A stretch of DNA of 64,000 bases from Sinotaia quadrata. Its lineage: Eukaryota > Mollusca > Gastropoda > Architaenioglossa > Viviparidae. The translations under genes were made by a program, and so were the position numbers. Location of the stretch: contig JALGAQ010000009.1 of the NCBI GenBank assembly GCA_028829895.1, positions 3,348,001-3,412,000 of the forward strand, read 5' to 3'. The notes under the pieces were generated by a model. It searched no databases and was not told where the DNA came from. It saw only the letters and a program-made list of their open reading frames with translations. Numbering within the stretch: the stretch's first letter is position 1; each line of letters begins with the position of its first letter. Positions 23,039 through 35,059 of the stretch are shown in pieces.

Positions 23039-24593
23039 TCATTTGCAGATGTCAGTATAGTGTAGTTTTGGTCTTCCAACTGACCTCGAACCATTTGCAA
23101 GCTCACCAAACAGCACAGCCTTTGGTATGCGATTTTCGTCCATTCGCTTCACGTGGCCGAGCCAACGCAGACGTCTGTGAGTCAGGAGAGCGAACATACT
23201 TTGGAGTCCGGCTCGTTGCAAGACGGCGTTGTTTGAAATGTGATCTTGCCAATTTATGCGTAATTTTCTTCGTAGATTTCGTAGATGGAAGACGTTTAGT
23301 CTGCGTTGCTGGTTTGAATACAGCGACCACGTTTCACTGCCGTAGAGGAGGGTGCTCAGCACACAAGACCTGTAGACTTGCATCTTCGTGTTTGCAGTCA
23401 GCATCGCGTTTCTCAAGACGCGTGTATTGATCCGCGACATCATTGTTGCTGCTTTGCCAATACGCTTGCTTATTTCGGAATCAAGGGAGAGGTTACTAGA
23501 GATAGTGGATCCCAGATAGGAGAACTCATTTACTACCTCTAGTGTGTGTCCATCAATCTGAATTTCCGGCACACTTCTAACCTTTCGGCCCATAACCTTG
23601 GTTTTGTTTAAGCTAATGGTCAGGCCAAATTCCTTACAAGCATTGGCAAAGCAACTTATTAGTCGCTGCAGTCCTTCTTCAGAATCAGCCGTCAAAGCCG
23701 CATCGTCCGCAAAGAGTAACTTCCTCACGAACACTTTCCTGCTTTTGGTTTTTGCTCGAAGTCTTGTTGGGTTAAATAATCCTTCATCACTCCTGGTGTG
23801 AAGGAAAATCCCATCGTTTGAATTCTTGTAGGCATTTCTGAGCAGCAGAGAGAAGAAAACTCCAAGAGTGTTGGTGCAAGCACACAACCTTGCTTTACTC
23901 CATTCTTAATAGGGAATGCGTTTGAGGTTGAGCCATCGTATTGCACCGTGCCTTGCATATCGTCATGGAAGGCGATAATCATTTGTAGCAGTTTTGGAGG
24001 GCAGCCGATTTTCTTCAGGAGCCTCTATAATCCAGTTCGACTGACCATGTCAAATGCCTTTGTAAGGTCAACAAAGGCTACATAAAGTGGTCTGTTCTGC
24101 TCACGAGATTTTCTTGCAGTTGCCGCAGGGAAAATATCATATCGACGGTTGATCTTCCAGCTCGGAATCCACATTGAGTTTCTGGATAGATTCGTTCAGC
24201 AAGAATTTGGAGTCTTTTGAGTACAACACGAGCGAAGACTTTGACGACGACATTGAGAAGAGATATACCGCGGTAGTTTGAACAATCACTGCGATCTCCT
24301 TTGTTCTTGTACAATGTGATTATCTTTGAGTCCCGCATCTCTTGAGGGACAGTTCCTTTTTCCCAACACTGGATCAAGAGTTGGTGCAATTTCGAGAGTA
24401 GAGATGTCCGAATCCCAGCTTTCAGAATCTTAGCTGTGATGCCATCACTACCAGCGGCTTTCCCATTTTTTGAGCTCTGTAGAGCACTTTCTAGTTCTGC
24501 CAGTGTAGGCGGATCATCAAGTATGGTTATTTCAGGCAGGTTTATGGCTTCTTCTATAGCAGCATCTGATACTGTAGTTGTTTGTGAGTACAA
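23039..24593 (-). pseudogene. RTE reverse transcriptase, frameshifted
   Basis: The first part, 24593-24078, reads KNGKAAGSDGITAKILK, DSKIITLYKNKGDRSDCSNY, RGISLLNVV, and CGFRAGRSTVDMIFSLRQLQ. The second part spans 23982-23039 in two overlapping frames: NGVKQGCVLAPT, then LLFADDAALTADSEEG (FADD catalytic motif), EFSYLGSTISSNLSLDSE, SETWSLY, and LRWLGHVKRMDENRIPKA. At least two frame breaks (near 24078 and 23850) separate them. All RT core motifs survive, so decay is moderate. Confidence 0.88.
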
Positions 24594-25305
24594 CTCTTGC
24601 TAGTACTCAGCCCACCTGTCCACTTTCTTCTGTCGATCCGTGATGATGTTGCCGTTTGCTGATTTAAGTGGAGCCGTTTTGATCATTTGTGGCCCGAAGG
24701 CTTTATTGATGCCATCGTACATACTACGAATCTTCCCGAAATCGGCGGCAAGCTGAATACTTTGACATATATTGATCCATTAGTCATTCGCACATCTTCG
24801 TGAGGTCCTTTTGGCATCCCGTCTGGCCTTTCGGAGATTTTCGAGGGTCTCATCTGTCAGGTTGTTATGTATTCGATGAGAGCGGCTTTTTTTAGCAGCA
24901 AGTACAGGTTCCAATTTCGCGACATTTTTCTGCAAACCAATCCGTGTTTTGCCGTTCTTGTTTACCGAAGACAGCAAAAGCAGAGATGCGTATCGCTTCA
25001 TTTATTTGTTTCCATCCGCTTTCAATATCACTTGAGGAGCAGGTGCTCAGTTTGTCTTCGATGGTTGTATCAAAGCGTTCACGCAATGCTTTAACAGTGG
25101 TTTTGCTACTGTTGATGCGAGGATTTCCTTTCAACCTTTGGTAGTGGATGCGTGTAGGTTGAAGGCCCACCTTGCTGACTACAAGCGAGTGGTCCGTGTC
25201 ACAGTCTGCACTGTGATAGCTGCGGGTTTCCAGCACGGTGATCAGACATCTTCTACCTGTAATGATGAGGTCCAGTTGGTGTCAATGATGACTTCTGAGG
25301 TGTTA

Positions 25306-25923
25306 TCAGGAGACGCAATGATGTGGTTTTGTCACGCACAAATCATGGTTGGTGCAGAATTCGAGTAGGCGTTGACCGTTTTCATTTAGTTTGCCGACAC
25401 CAAAGCAGCCGTGGCTTCTTGGCCAGGATTTGTTGTCTGATCCCACGCGCGCATTGAAGTCTCCGAGTAGGTAAAGCTTATTTGTAGGTGGAATATGTTG
25501 AATCAAATTGTCAAGTTCTTCGTAGAATTGATTTTTTGCCTTTGCTGTTGCAGAGAGTGTTGGTGCATAGACACTGACCAGGTAAACAGTTCCAGAAGAT
25601 GTGTTGAGCTTCACTGCGAATATTCGAGGTGTATTTTTTGAAGATATTTCGATGGATGTCAATAGTGTGTTACGCACGGCGAAGCCTACACCATGTTGAG
25701 GAGGTTCGTTGATTTCCTTTCCTTGCCAGTAGAATGTGTAGTTCTGCTCACGGAGGCATCCGTTTTCCGGCAACCTGGTTTCTTGTAGTGCAGCGATATC
25801 GACATTCAGACGCATGAGCTTACGGTCGACCACTGCTGTTTTCCTCGCAATGTCTAGACCACATCCGCTTACGGGGTCGAACATTTGAGCTCGTCTGCTT
25901 TTCGGTGTTTCTCCTAGCTCCAA
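25306..25923 (-). pseudogene. RTE endonuclease (APE-type) domain
   Basis: 205 open codons, read from the end of the element 5' region. They include NVDIAALQETRL (metal-binding Glu of the APE fold), GVGFAVRNTLL, YLVSVYAPT and LYLLGDFNARVGSDNKSW, which are exonuclease-endonuclease-phosphatase motifs. In RTE elements this domain nicks the target DNA to prime reverse transcription. The frame ends at CVTKPHHCVS where an indel occurs, and the linker continues out of frame at 25236-24892 (DTDHSLVVSKV, the DH catalytic block). The domain is intact up to the last motif, which is separated by the shift. Confidence 0.88.
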
Positions 25924-26112
25924 GCACCCCCTTGAAGCAGACAGACCTGACGGGTCAGCACCTTATTGGCTGGGGGCTGCCCAGCTTGAGGCGGGCGATA
26001 GCTGACCAGTAGGGCGCGATGACCCTTCCCACCGTTGGTGGCAGCCGGTGGCGTCGAAAATGCTTCCGCCAATCAGCTTCGACTTATAGCCCGTATTTGC
26101 TGCCACCCTTTG

Positions 26113-26849
26113 TACCTAAAATTTATTTATTCTTAAATAATGAATTTAATTTTCAGTAAGTGATTTAGCAGGGGTGACTGCCAGAGCGATGAATATGGAG
26201 AACCTGGGATGCCCAAACACCAGGAACCCCCTCTCGGTCTCACTGATGAAATCCAAAGGAATGCATTGCAATACATTTGGCATCAGTTTGACTGCAGGAG
26301 TTGCAGTCGCCTGAGGGACTCCACTCCCGATTTTCTGTCTGGATTTACTTCCATATCCTTCACTTCTCCCGAAGCAATCTGCAAGGCAGCAGAGCTGAAA
26401 CTCAGCATGGGAGCATTTTATTTCGGACTTGCTCTTGTCCTAGATAGACTTGCCTGAAGAGGCTAACGGACTCTATCTGTCCGGGATAGTGTGTATGCAA
26501 GAAGGAACTAAGACAAATGCGAGGACACAACAGCCAGCATCGACAATGAGCTTCCGAAGCCGTTTGTCCTATATCAGTAGCACAAGAGATTCTGGGTATT
26601 GTTAATGTGCATTATGGTCACAAAGTATGGAATTCCGGTCCGAAAATATACAGAAAATCAACGGACGCATGCAGACAGCCTGGAAATCTGTTTTATCGGT
26701 GCAAATCTTCGTCTTTCTTCGTTGAACCGGAGCGTTTAGGTTCCAATCAGGTCATAGCAAGAAGACGCTGATAGGCACGGAAACGCGCAAAAGCTAAAAA
26801 GATAGACAAACGATGTCCTATGCAATGACCACACTTGCAGGAGTTATGT
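26113..26849. other. EXT1 intron sequence, nothing recognised
   Basis: Non-repetitive as far as I can see. An 82-codon + frame at 26209-26457 (GLTDEIQRNALQYIWHQF) has no recognised relatives or splice support. Confidence 0.4.
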
Positions 26850-27630
26850 ACCGCAATTATAGCAATCAGCCCTGCAAACAAGAATAAAACGCCAAAATTC
26901 TAAGTTATTTGTCAGTACGATTCGTAATAAAATCAATGGTTACTCGTTAACGGGACTACGGATTAATTATTCCTTATTTGAGACTAAGAAAAAACGATAT
27001 TTTCTAAACAAAAACTTACGGAGGTATCAAACAAATGAAATGTTCTTAATCCGGATGTAGTTGAACCAAGAGCAGAAACAACAATCACCTACCCACTTCT
27101 CGTTCACATATTTCGAACTAATAGTTGAGCAGATGCGCGATTCGTCGGATTTTTTTCACACAAATTCAAATCTTGTCAAGGTGTGGGATTAGTCACATGA
27201 GCCCTAATGTTTTCGAAAACATGAGTCTGCGCTGTCTCATCAACAATTGCTTAATCGATAAATGGTTCCAACTTCAGATAACAGTTGTGAACCGCAATCA
27301 TAATAATCAGCATTGGAAAATAGACTAGAAGGCCATATTCTGGAGTTATTTTTAGCATCACTCGTAATAAAATCAATATTTACTGGTCAACAAAACTAGG
27401 AAATAATTATTCTTAATTTGAGGCTAAGAAAAACGGGTTCCTAATCAAGTTGTAATTGAAGCAAGAGCAGAAACAACAATGGCCTAATACAATCAATGGT
27501 TACACGTTAACATAACTGGGAATAATTATTCTTAATTTCAGACTGAGAAAACGCGCTATTTTCTAAACAATAACTTACTGAGGTATTAAACAAATGAAAC
27601 GTTTCTAATCAAGGCTGTCCCTTATCACCT
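26850..27630 (+). repeat. Imperfect tandem repeats, AT-rich
   Basis: Blocks such as TCGTAATAAAATCAAT, GAATAATTATTCTTAATTT, TAAGAAAAACG and AAGAGCAGAAACAACAAT recur three times in the same order, at about 26920, 27360 and 27490. Unit length varies because of internal deletions. It lies in the same EXT1 intron as RTE copies C and D. Confidence 0.7.
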
Positions 27631-28109
27631 ATACTGTTAACTTATTTCTAGAGAAAATAATGCAAGAAACTCTAGAAGGACACTTCTGTTTCACATGGAT
27701 CACAGTAGGTTGAGCAACTTACTGTTACTATGCAAGTCAAAAGTTTTATGAACTATTTGGATAATCAAATCTCAAAAGCAATTCAGACGGAGCTCGAAGT
27801 CTTTAGGTCTACAACAAGTGTGTGCTGTGTAAGACCTGGTTTAGACCCCCACACACTGCTTTCTTGAAGTTACACTCAGTTGTGCAAATGCAAAGCGGAG
27901 CCAGCTCGAGCGAACTCCAAGTGATGTTGGGGGATGTCTTTCTTACTCAAGTCCCATGAGACCTCAGCTTCTGTGAGTAGATTCGGTGCATTGTGATTAA
28001 ATAGATATACGCCAGTTCACGTAGTCTTAGTTTATTTTTGTAACCGCAATTTTTATGCTGCTTCGCTATCTGGTGCTTTTCACTGGAGTTTCTCTCCACT
28101 TTGCTAAGT

Positions 28110-30480
28110 TGAGACCCCCTTAGTTGAGAGGTGGCTTACGGATATCGTTGTAGCGTAGGTTTGACCTTCTGGTGGATGTAGCTCCACTGCCAAGTTCGCC
28201 TATAACACGGTTTTTGTAATGCGGGTTTCATCCATTCGTGTCCTATGCTAAATCCACCGCAGATATCTATTTACCACGAGAGTCAACATACTTTGACAAA
28301 CATACTCCAGATACGGTGTCGCTACTTTATGTATAAGATTCGTTATACGATTCACCGGTTAAAAACATCGGTCTTTGCTGCTAGTGAAAGTGCAGTGTCC
28401 ATGTTTCACTAACATACTGCCTACTACACAAGATATGTAAATGTGCGATTTTATCTTTACTGTAATCATGGGATTGTTCCAGACCCTCTTGTTTCATTAC
28501 GACACCTTTTGTTGACCTATTAGATTAACCTACATTTCTAGCGTTATTCCCATTTTATAAAATTGACTATAAGTTTGAACTTCCTCACACTTTGATCGTA
28601 AGCTACAAAAATGCGTGCTCAGAGTGACGTGGTCTCTGAAGGTTCACCGGTTTTTTTTGTCGATGCTTCTGATGAATTCGCATTAGATATGCCTGCGATT
28701 GACGCAGTCAATTAGGGCTGTAATTTATCACTGATGATTTGCTTGAGGTTCCGGATGATGAGGCAATTGAGTCATCCGTGAGCATGTTGTCTGTATCGAT
28801 ATTTTACCGGTTGAGCGTTCATACTCATCAGAATCACCTTCGTCGTGTTTTATTGACAGTAGGTTAGAACGCGTGTTCGATAATGCGCAGCAGATTAGGG
28901 GAATCATTTTAGACCTGGATATCACTGAACGTAATAAGGAATGGTTCAAAGAGATTGAACTTCGTTTTTCGAGATTTTTGCCATTCTCCACTGCATACTA
29001 GTTTAGAAGGCAGTTCACTGATGAAGTGGGAGGCGTTGGAAACGGTTTTCGTTCTTGTAGTTACTATTCAATACGAATCGTATTTGACTGTGCCTTAATG
29101 CTCGAAGGTTATCCCATTTCAATATCAATATCCTTCGGCATATTCAAGCCACTACGGAAGATGTGGTGTGAGACACTATTCGTAATTTACCAATCGATTT
29201 TTCAAGCCCATCCATCTGGCTAACTATCTGGCTATCCATCTGGCTATTCGACCCCGATAGTCAGGCAATGGTAAAATGTTGGTGGAATTGTGTGATAAGT
29301 AGCAATACGACCGAACAACATCATGTCAGCTAGGGATAGATTGAAGGTGGGTCTTTTATTTATCCTATCAGTGCAAACCAACTTTTTTCCTTTATTTCAA
29401 TTTTATGAACTTGATTATACTTTGACCTTGCCGCACACTTTGTTCGTTTGTTTGTGCGAAGTTACTCACCGCATGGGACATTGTATTTGTTCGTCCGATG
29501 GAACAACGGTCTTGTTTAGTGACTTTTTGCTCTGGAAGTGCGAATTGTGCTCTGCTATCGTTCGACTTCAATAGGTATATTCTTTAATACAAGTCCATCG
29601 ATTAGAGACTACACCCATTGAAGTTGAACCTCTAAATCTGATATCAGTTACGTATATCTATTCGAACGAATTGGGAAGCAATCGTCTATCGCTTCAAGCT
29701 TAACTGATATTGGATTTCGAGTTTGGACTTCAGTCAGTGTACTCTTTAACACCATTGTTATTGGTTTGCTAATGCGCTTGCTTCAAGGAGAGGTTGATAA
29801 AGACCGTGGATCTCACATGAAGGAATTCATTTACTACTTATAGTGTGTGACCTTCAATCAAAATTTCCGTCGCACTACTAAGCTGCTGGCCATTGACTGG
29901 TTTTATTTAAGCTGATATTCAGACCAATTCCTGACAAAAAATCAACACAAGAGTCTATTAATTGCTACAATCTGCAGAATGGACGATAAGTGGCACATCA
30001 TTCGTAACGAGAAACTTCATCATAAACACCTTCTGAACTATCGTTTCTGCACGAGTCTGTGAGAGTTCAGTAATCTACCTTTGCTCCTGGTGTACTTCCA
30101 ATCCATATAAGCGTATGTGAGCAGCAGAGAAAAGCAAAACACCAAGCAGTCGGCGCAAATACACACCCTTGCTTCAGTCCATTTTTTCGAAAAAAATTGT
30201 CTGATTTTGTGTCGTTATACTACACAACGCCCTGCAGGTGCTCGTGGAAGAGGACGATAATTTGAAGTAGCTTCGAGGAGCAGTCAATTTTACTCAGGAT
30301 ATTTTAAAGTCCATTTCGACTGACCAAGTGAAACGCCTTTTTGAGATCAATAAAGGTTGATTAAAAAGGTCGTTTTTGTTCATATCGTTTTTTCTTAAAA
30401 TTGACTCAATAAAAATGTCAGACTTTCTCTTGTCTTCGATAGACTGCGTGAAGAGGCTGACATGCATACCATACATAGTG
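28110..30480 (-). mobile_element. RTE copy D, highly decayed and split
   Basis: 28110-28500 matches the RTE C-terminal region (GGTTTCATCCATTCGTGT counterpart of GHVxRMDEN) and 29743-30480 matches the RT core (GTTATTGGTTTGCTAATGCGCTTGC onward). The two halves are separated by about 1.2 kb of unrelated sequence, an old insertion. No open frame remains apart from short pieces. Antisense in the EXT1 intron. Confidence 0.7.
28609..29001 (+). pseudogene. Decayed coding relic of unknown family, inside RTE copy D
   Basis: The + strand reads MRAQSDVVSEGSP, VFFVDASDEFALDMPAID, a stop, and in another frame CFIDSRLERVFDNAQQIRG, LDLDITERNKEWFKEIELRF then SRFLPFSTAY and a stop. The acidic, Gag-like composition over three frames suggests an old protein with one stop and two frameshifts. 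It sits in the 1.2-kb segment that splits RTE copy D. I do not recognise the family; a transposon-encoded accessory protein or a retrocopied exon are both possible. Confidence 0.3.
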
Positions 30481-31525
30481 TGTAGCAGGTCAGATTAGGT
30501 ATTTAAAGCAATTTTGCGTTAGTTGAAAAACATAACGAAGCTAAAGTTAACCACTGTAATACTAACAAATCATTACCGCACCATGATTCTGAGATGATAA
30601 GATGTTGCGTGATTTTCCAGGGTGATTTTAGTATAGGTTCTGATTGAAAGCAGTGGAAAAATAAAAGAAGTGGACCTTCTCTTAATATTACTTCGAAATA
30701 TCTTGTTTCGCTATGGTGTATGCTATACTTTTCAATTGATTTTTATTGAGTCGGAATAAATGGGATCGCGTCATGTTCTGCATTCTAGGTTAGACATAAA
30801 GTTCTATACAACGGGTGGTTATAAACAATCAGACATAGGCTAGATTAATAGGGCTTACAAAAGTGTATCCTTTGCTGAACAACTCCAGGACAACCTGAAT
30901 TCAAGAAAAAGTGCACAATAGTCAGCTTACTTATAAGTAGTAAAAGTATTCTAATATTTGCCCATCGCCACTGCACTGAGTCCGCTGTCAAAGCACTAGG
31001 GTATCAATAACAATTAGATGTTATGTTTACTTGCAGAAAGATGACAGAAAGTACTAATACAACTCTCTCAGTGCGTTGCACTGCTTAGAAAATACAAGGA
31101 TAATAAATTTGTATTTTGTTACCACGATGCTGTGACTAACCCAGAAACTAGGGCTCAACCCATCATATTTTTCTCCGAAGGGAGAATACCATTGAGACCC
31201 AAAGGAAGATTTCGCTGATTTCGCATTCCAATAACTGCATTTTAATCAAGTAAACTAACAAATATTTTCAGATTGGCGAATGCCAATGCACAACGCTAGA
31301 TCTAATCTCATCCAGTCATGAATTTAGCTACTGTATTGTCAGTTCATCTGTCTATCACAATTCATTTCCATGTATGTAACCCTGCGCACAATGAATTCGA
31401 CACACCCTGATTAAATAGTGAATTCATTAAAATTTTTACAAAATCTATGTTCATTTGGCCACCACCACCCATTCATGGTTTATACAATCCTTTTATATAG
31501 TATGCCTGTTACTTTATGACTTTAG
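30481..31525. other. EXT1 intron sequence, nothing recognised
   Basis: About 1 kb with no supported gene or repeat, ending in the acceptor TTACTTTATGACTTTAG. Confidence 0.45.
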
Positions 31526-31644
31526 ATCAAATGCACACTGGATTCACAGTGCTAATCTCTGTTCGATTAGATCTGTGCAAACGATACATGGCTAGATTGA
31601 GTGCATACAAAGAGTCGATATTTCGATCAACTTTCATTCGGAAA
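31526..31644 (+). CDS. EXT1: EXT1 exon (start of GT64 domain)
   Basis: 119 bp between acceptor ACTTTATGACTTTAG and donor GTAAGT. The first bases AT complete an Asp codon begun in the previous exon, and the exon reads QMHTGFTVLISVRLDLCKRY, then MARLSAYKESIFRSTF. It corresponds to the KFTAVIHAVTPL...LLVAAAKSQYC segment where GT64 (the GlcNAc-transferase fold) begins. Similarity is modest, mainly FTVLI, so the call rests on position, size and phase: as I recall human EXT1 exon 6 is also 119 bp with phases 1 and 0. Confidence 0.8.
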
Positions 31645-32593
31645 GTAAGTTTTTTCATCGCTTGATATTTCTCGTCCATGCCAGTCGAACTTTCGAAATT
31701 ACTTCATATAGTCGGTGAAATCTTATTCGATAGTATACCCATTTTCCAACAATTTAGAAAAAAAGCCACTACTGAATCAATACAGCTCTATTTCGGATGG
31801 CCCTGTAGTCAGTCAAATCTTATTCCCCAATATTTATGTTAGAAGGTTGCAAGTCGCACTTCATTAGACGAAAACACCAACAATTCGATTTTCAACTAAG
31901 CGGATTGAGCCCTCATACGATGATCATAGATTAACTCAGTAGTTTCATCGGTATAACTATTCCGAATGCTGTTGGGGACATCATTCGTAAAAATCACCAC
32001 AGAATTTTTTATGTGGACTTATGCTGACACTGCATAACTAATTCACTGAACTTAAATTTAGCATTAGTAGCTCACTTTTTATGTCACAGAGCTAACGAAC
32101 CCGGGATGGCAAGTACATTGCCCAGGAGCACGATATTGCGGCTGATTGGAGCGTACTGACCGATGGACATCTTTAAATTTGTGGGCAAACCGTTTGAAGT
32201 GTTCGACAACCAGAGTCTCGAGATTGACCGAGGTAAACACACTTTCTTACCCACCATCCAATTTTGCTATCCTTAATCATCAAATGGAAAACTGAAGTAC
32301 GAAATAATAAACTCACAAATGTATGATTCTCTCATGTTTGGTACAACGACATTTTCACCTCGCATCCTGTGAATTCCTATTCTGTGAATTCTTATCCTGT
32401 GAATTCTTATTCTATCTAGTAGATGTTTTTAAGCCGTCCACATCCATGTAGAGGTAACTTTTTTGGCCTGGTATAATTTTTATGGAAAATCCGTAGTCCA
32501 AACTAGCATACTCAATTATCTTTTCACGTACACCAAGTGTGACTGGAAATCAATGGTCTAGTTTTCTAAATACTTCTTCATCCATTCTCCAAG
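31645..32593. other. EXT1 intron with a repeat shared with 51240-51360
   Basis: 31763-31810 is the reverse complement of 51296-51340 (GCCACTACTGAATCAAT, GCTCTATTTCGGATGG). This is the diverged partner of the hammerhead-like motif at 51278. The rest of the intron has no recognised feature. Confidence 0.55.
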
Positions 32594-32806
32594 GTCCTGC
32601 TGGTTTGGCAATGCAGCGGAATACCACCGACCGTCGAAGAACTGCTTCCTCTGCTGTCCGTCCCAGTAGAAGTCGTTGTCCCAGAAGAATTATATTTGAA
32701 TATCCATAGTCCGGTTTCTCCTAGTGTCCGATTTCAGCCATTCACTGAGATACCTACACTAGCTGTCTTTTCGTTCACATTAAATTTGAACATCAGTGTG
32801 GAGCAG
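32594..32806 (+). CDS. EXT1: EXT1 exon (GT64 domain, DXD position lost)
   Basis: 213 bp, acceptor CCATTCTCCAAG, donor GTAAGT, phase 0 at both ends. It reads VLLVWQCSGIPP, LLSVPVEVVVPEE, SVRFQPFTEIPTLAVFSF then TLNLNISVEQ. It matches IIVLWNCDKPLP...VPVVVIEG...[28 protein letters not shown] of EXT1. In animal EXT/EXTL proteins the LDED or LDDD stretch binds Mn-UDP-sugar. Here the aligned residues are FTLN, with no acidic residue. The frame is open and both splice sites are good, so this is not a simple frameshift. The exon fuses human exons 7 and 8. Confidence 0.88.
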
Positions 32807-33242
32807 GTAAGTGAATGAAATAATATAATGATGTCACTGTGAGACCACCTACATCGGGATCCTAAAACACTACTTGTTCGTCAGAATACTTGCTTCATTC
32901 CCACTACTTGCTATGCAAGGATAGGTCTGCTCTGAGCCATTAATGCTTTGAATCCGTGTCCAACTCAACACATTGGGTCATTCAGTCATTTGACAATCGA
33001 CGGTTACCGTATGTATAACGCCGTTTACACCATTGTTCATTCGTTGACTGTTTTGAACTACATTTTAGGTTGACTTTCAGTTCAACAGTGACCAGCACAG
33101 AGGGCAAATTAACAAGAAAACATTCAACCGAAAATACTCCGCACTTTCTCTCCGTATTTTCTCTTTCTCCCACTTGGATTTATAACCTCCCTCTTGATCC
33201 TGTATGAAGTATGCTTGTCGCTAGGCCCGTTTTCACTGGGCG

Positions 33243-33246
<4 letters not shown>
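32807..33246. other. EXT1 intron, ending in a LINE-like 3' hairpin
   Basis: Mostly unrecognised. At its right end GGCCCGTTTTCACTGGGC forms a stem-loop directly before GGCG and the AT tract, resembling the SR2-like 3' terminus at 41952-42000 and pointing to a minimal 3' remnant of such an element. Confidence 0.4.

Positions 33247-33287
<41 letters not shown>
33247..33287. repeat. (AT)n microsatellite
   Basis: About 41 bp of alternating AT following a LINE-like terminal hairpin; probably grew from a LINE tail. Confidence 0.95.
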
Positions 33288-33288
<1 letters not shown>

Positions 33289-33289
33289 C

Positions 33290-33560
33290 TAAGAGATCAA
33301 TGATCGATATGATATTCTCTTTGAGGCAATTGCAAGAAAACATGTCTTGATCAAAGCCGACCCTTTTACCTCGCGTTTATCGACCTCACAAAGACATTTG
33401 GCTTGATCAGTCGAACGGGACTATACGGGATCCCGAAAAAAGTAGGTTATCCTTCAAGATTACTTCATATGATCACCGCCTTCGATAAAGACATGCAAAC
33501 TATGGTGTGTACTGGTGGCTCGATTTCAGGCAACTGTGATAATATTATTTACAAGGAAGT
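33290..33560 (+). mobile_element. RTE reverse transcriptase relic
   Basis: The + strand encodes, with frame breaks, DMIFSLRQLQE, then a region equivalent to VAFVDLTKAFD, then SRTGLYGIPKKVGYPSRLLH and MITAFDKDMQTMVCTGGS. These match the RT palm motif A region of RTE copies. Only this ~270-bp piece is present. Sense orientation relative to EXT1. Confidence 0.75.
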
Positions 33561-33595
33561 TACCCGCCACCGTCTGGTACTGTTAGGAGAACGTG

Positions 33596-33772
33596 AATGA
33601 ATGCGTTCACCAATCTGATACAGGCCTAACGCCAAACAACTCTGTGAGTTACTCATGGGCATGTTACTGCCCGGTTTCCCAAACGGAAGTTGTTGTCGGA
33701 GTGGGTTTAGAACCCAAGTCGCTTTCTTCAGAGTCAAGTGCGTTAACCACTACACCTTTCCGGCACTACTGC
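33596..33772 (-). repeat. tRNA-derived SINE, copy 3
   Basis: On the minus strand: GTAGTGGTTAACGCACTTGA is a strong A-box region and GGGTTCTAAACCC a B box. The downstream tail has CACAGAGTTGTTTGGC, as in the copy at 51717, and TCAGATTGGTGAACGC, as in the copy at 1928. Retained promoter boxes show the pol III origin. Confidence 0.75.
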
Positions 33773-34009
33773 TTGGGGGAATAGTTTGATGTAAGGTCGA
33801 ACCACTGTTACCGCCGTCGCTGAACTAGTTCCGAAAAATGACCTATCTCAAAGTAGTTCTGATATTTTTCTAAGTTGGGTAAGTGACTTTGCCACCTCGT
33901 TCGTAGTATATATCAGTGACCGAAAACCTATATCTCAGTACGCAAAGACTAAATTTCGCACCAATGCAGCTAGATATAGCTGGAAGTCTTCGATCATTGG
34001 TGCCTAAGA

Positions 34010-34290
34010 TAACAGATTGACAGACTTTCCAATGCAGCCGTTCGATGCAAATGCGGGAACATCTTGGAACTATCGGTATGGACGATTGCAATGGTTCGGC
34101 CATGTCCTCCGCAAACCAGAAGATACTCTGATCAGACTATCTGTGAGCCCTATGCCATGATTTTTACAGTGAAGTCAGAAGGGATCATCACTGGGTTTCC
34201 ATTTGTGCTGAGTTAGCCGCCAACCACCAAGCCTGGGCAGCTGCTATACGTCATATCATTGGAGCCGGCTCATGCTCAAAAATGGACAGC
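34010..34290 (+). mobile_element. Non-LTR retrotransposon C-terminal relic
   Basis: One + frame reads YGRLQWFGHVLRKPEDTLIR, the LQWFGHV block common near the C-terminus of many non-LTR reverse transcriptases. Stops surround it. The element family differs from the RTE copies, which have LRWLGHVKRMDEN. Confidence 0.6.
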
Positions 34291-35059
34291 CGCAGTAAAG
34301 TAAGCTAGATATAGCACGGAAGATGTATACTTTCGTCTGCAGCCTCAGTTCACTCTTCGATAAAGTCTATCTTAGTTGGAGAAATGCTCTTCGAGCAAGT
34401 ATACTTCATCGTTTGTCGGACTCTTAGGTAGAAGAACCAAGCTACGATACTTCAAGTATACCACTCGTATTCAACTCCTTGTATGGGTAGAGAAAGGAAT
34501 CTACCGTTTTTTTCGAAATTTCGATTGAAGTGGCGCAATGTCCAACCGATCAACTTCAGTTGTAGGTTACGCGGTTCGTCCGACAATAGCACAGGGTCGT
34601 CTATGATCGCTATTATCTAGTCGACTTACATAATCCACATCAACGATATTTGGGAATTTAGTTGAAGCCTGTGTCATCCAAGTGTATATATATATGCATA
34701 GACGAGCTGTTTGTTAGGGCCATCTGTTTACTCCATTTGTATACACCTGCGTCTTTATTACCCGTATCTGAATTGCATATAAGTGAGTTGCTGTTTACTG
34801 ACGTGTGGCCAAATTGAAGGCCGTGGCAATCATTTTGAATGGTCTTGAGCACCCATGTCTCGGTCGTGATTAGCAACTGACCTTCATTAAGACTTATTTG
34901 TCAGTTTAGAATTCTATTAGTGGTACGACCTGTGAGTGTGCAGTTTTCTTTGTTGAACTTTACTTTGTGTTCGATTAGCTCAAAATCATTTGATCTGCAA
35001 AGGTTGTAGATGGTCTAAATCCTTCAAAAGCTTTTCAAATCATTGATTGTATCGATTGT

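Larger units (their letters stand above)
22650..26112 (-). mobile_element. RTE-type non-LTR retrotransposon, copy C, nearly full length
   Basis: About 3.46 kb, read on the minus strand: a GC-rich 5' region (26112-25930, CAGCAAATACGGGCTATAAG onward), endonuclease (25923-25306), linker, reverse transcriptase (24593-23039) and a 3' region ending near 22650 with a CCATAATCATTCCAGACTGA motif, the counterpart of the copy A terminus. Several frameshifts and stops make it inactive. It is the reference copy for the shorter RTE pieces in the window. It lies antisense in the EXT1 intron between 21527 and 31526. Confidence 0.9.
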
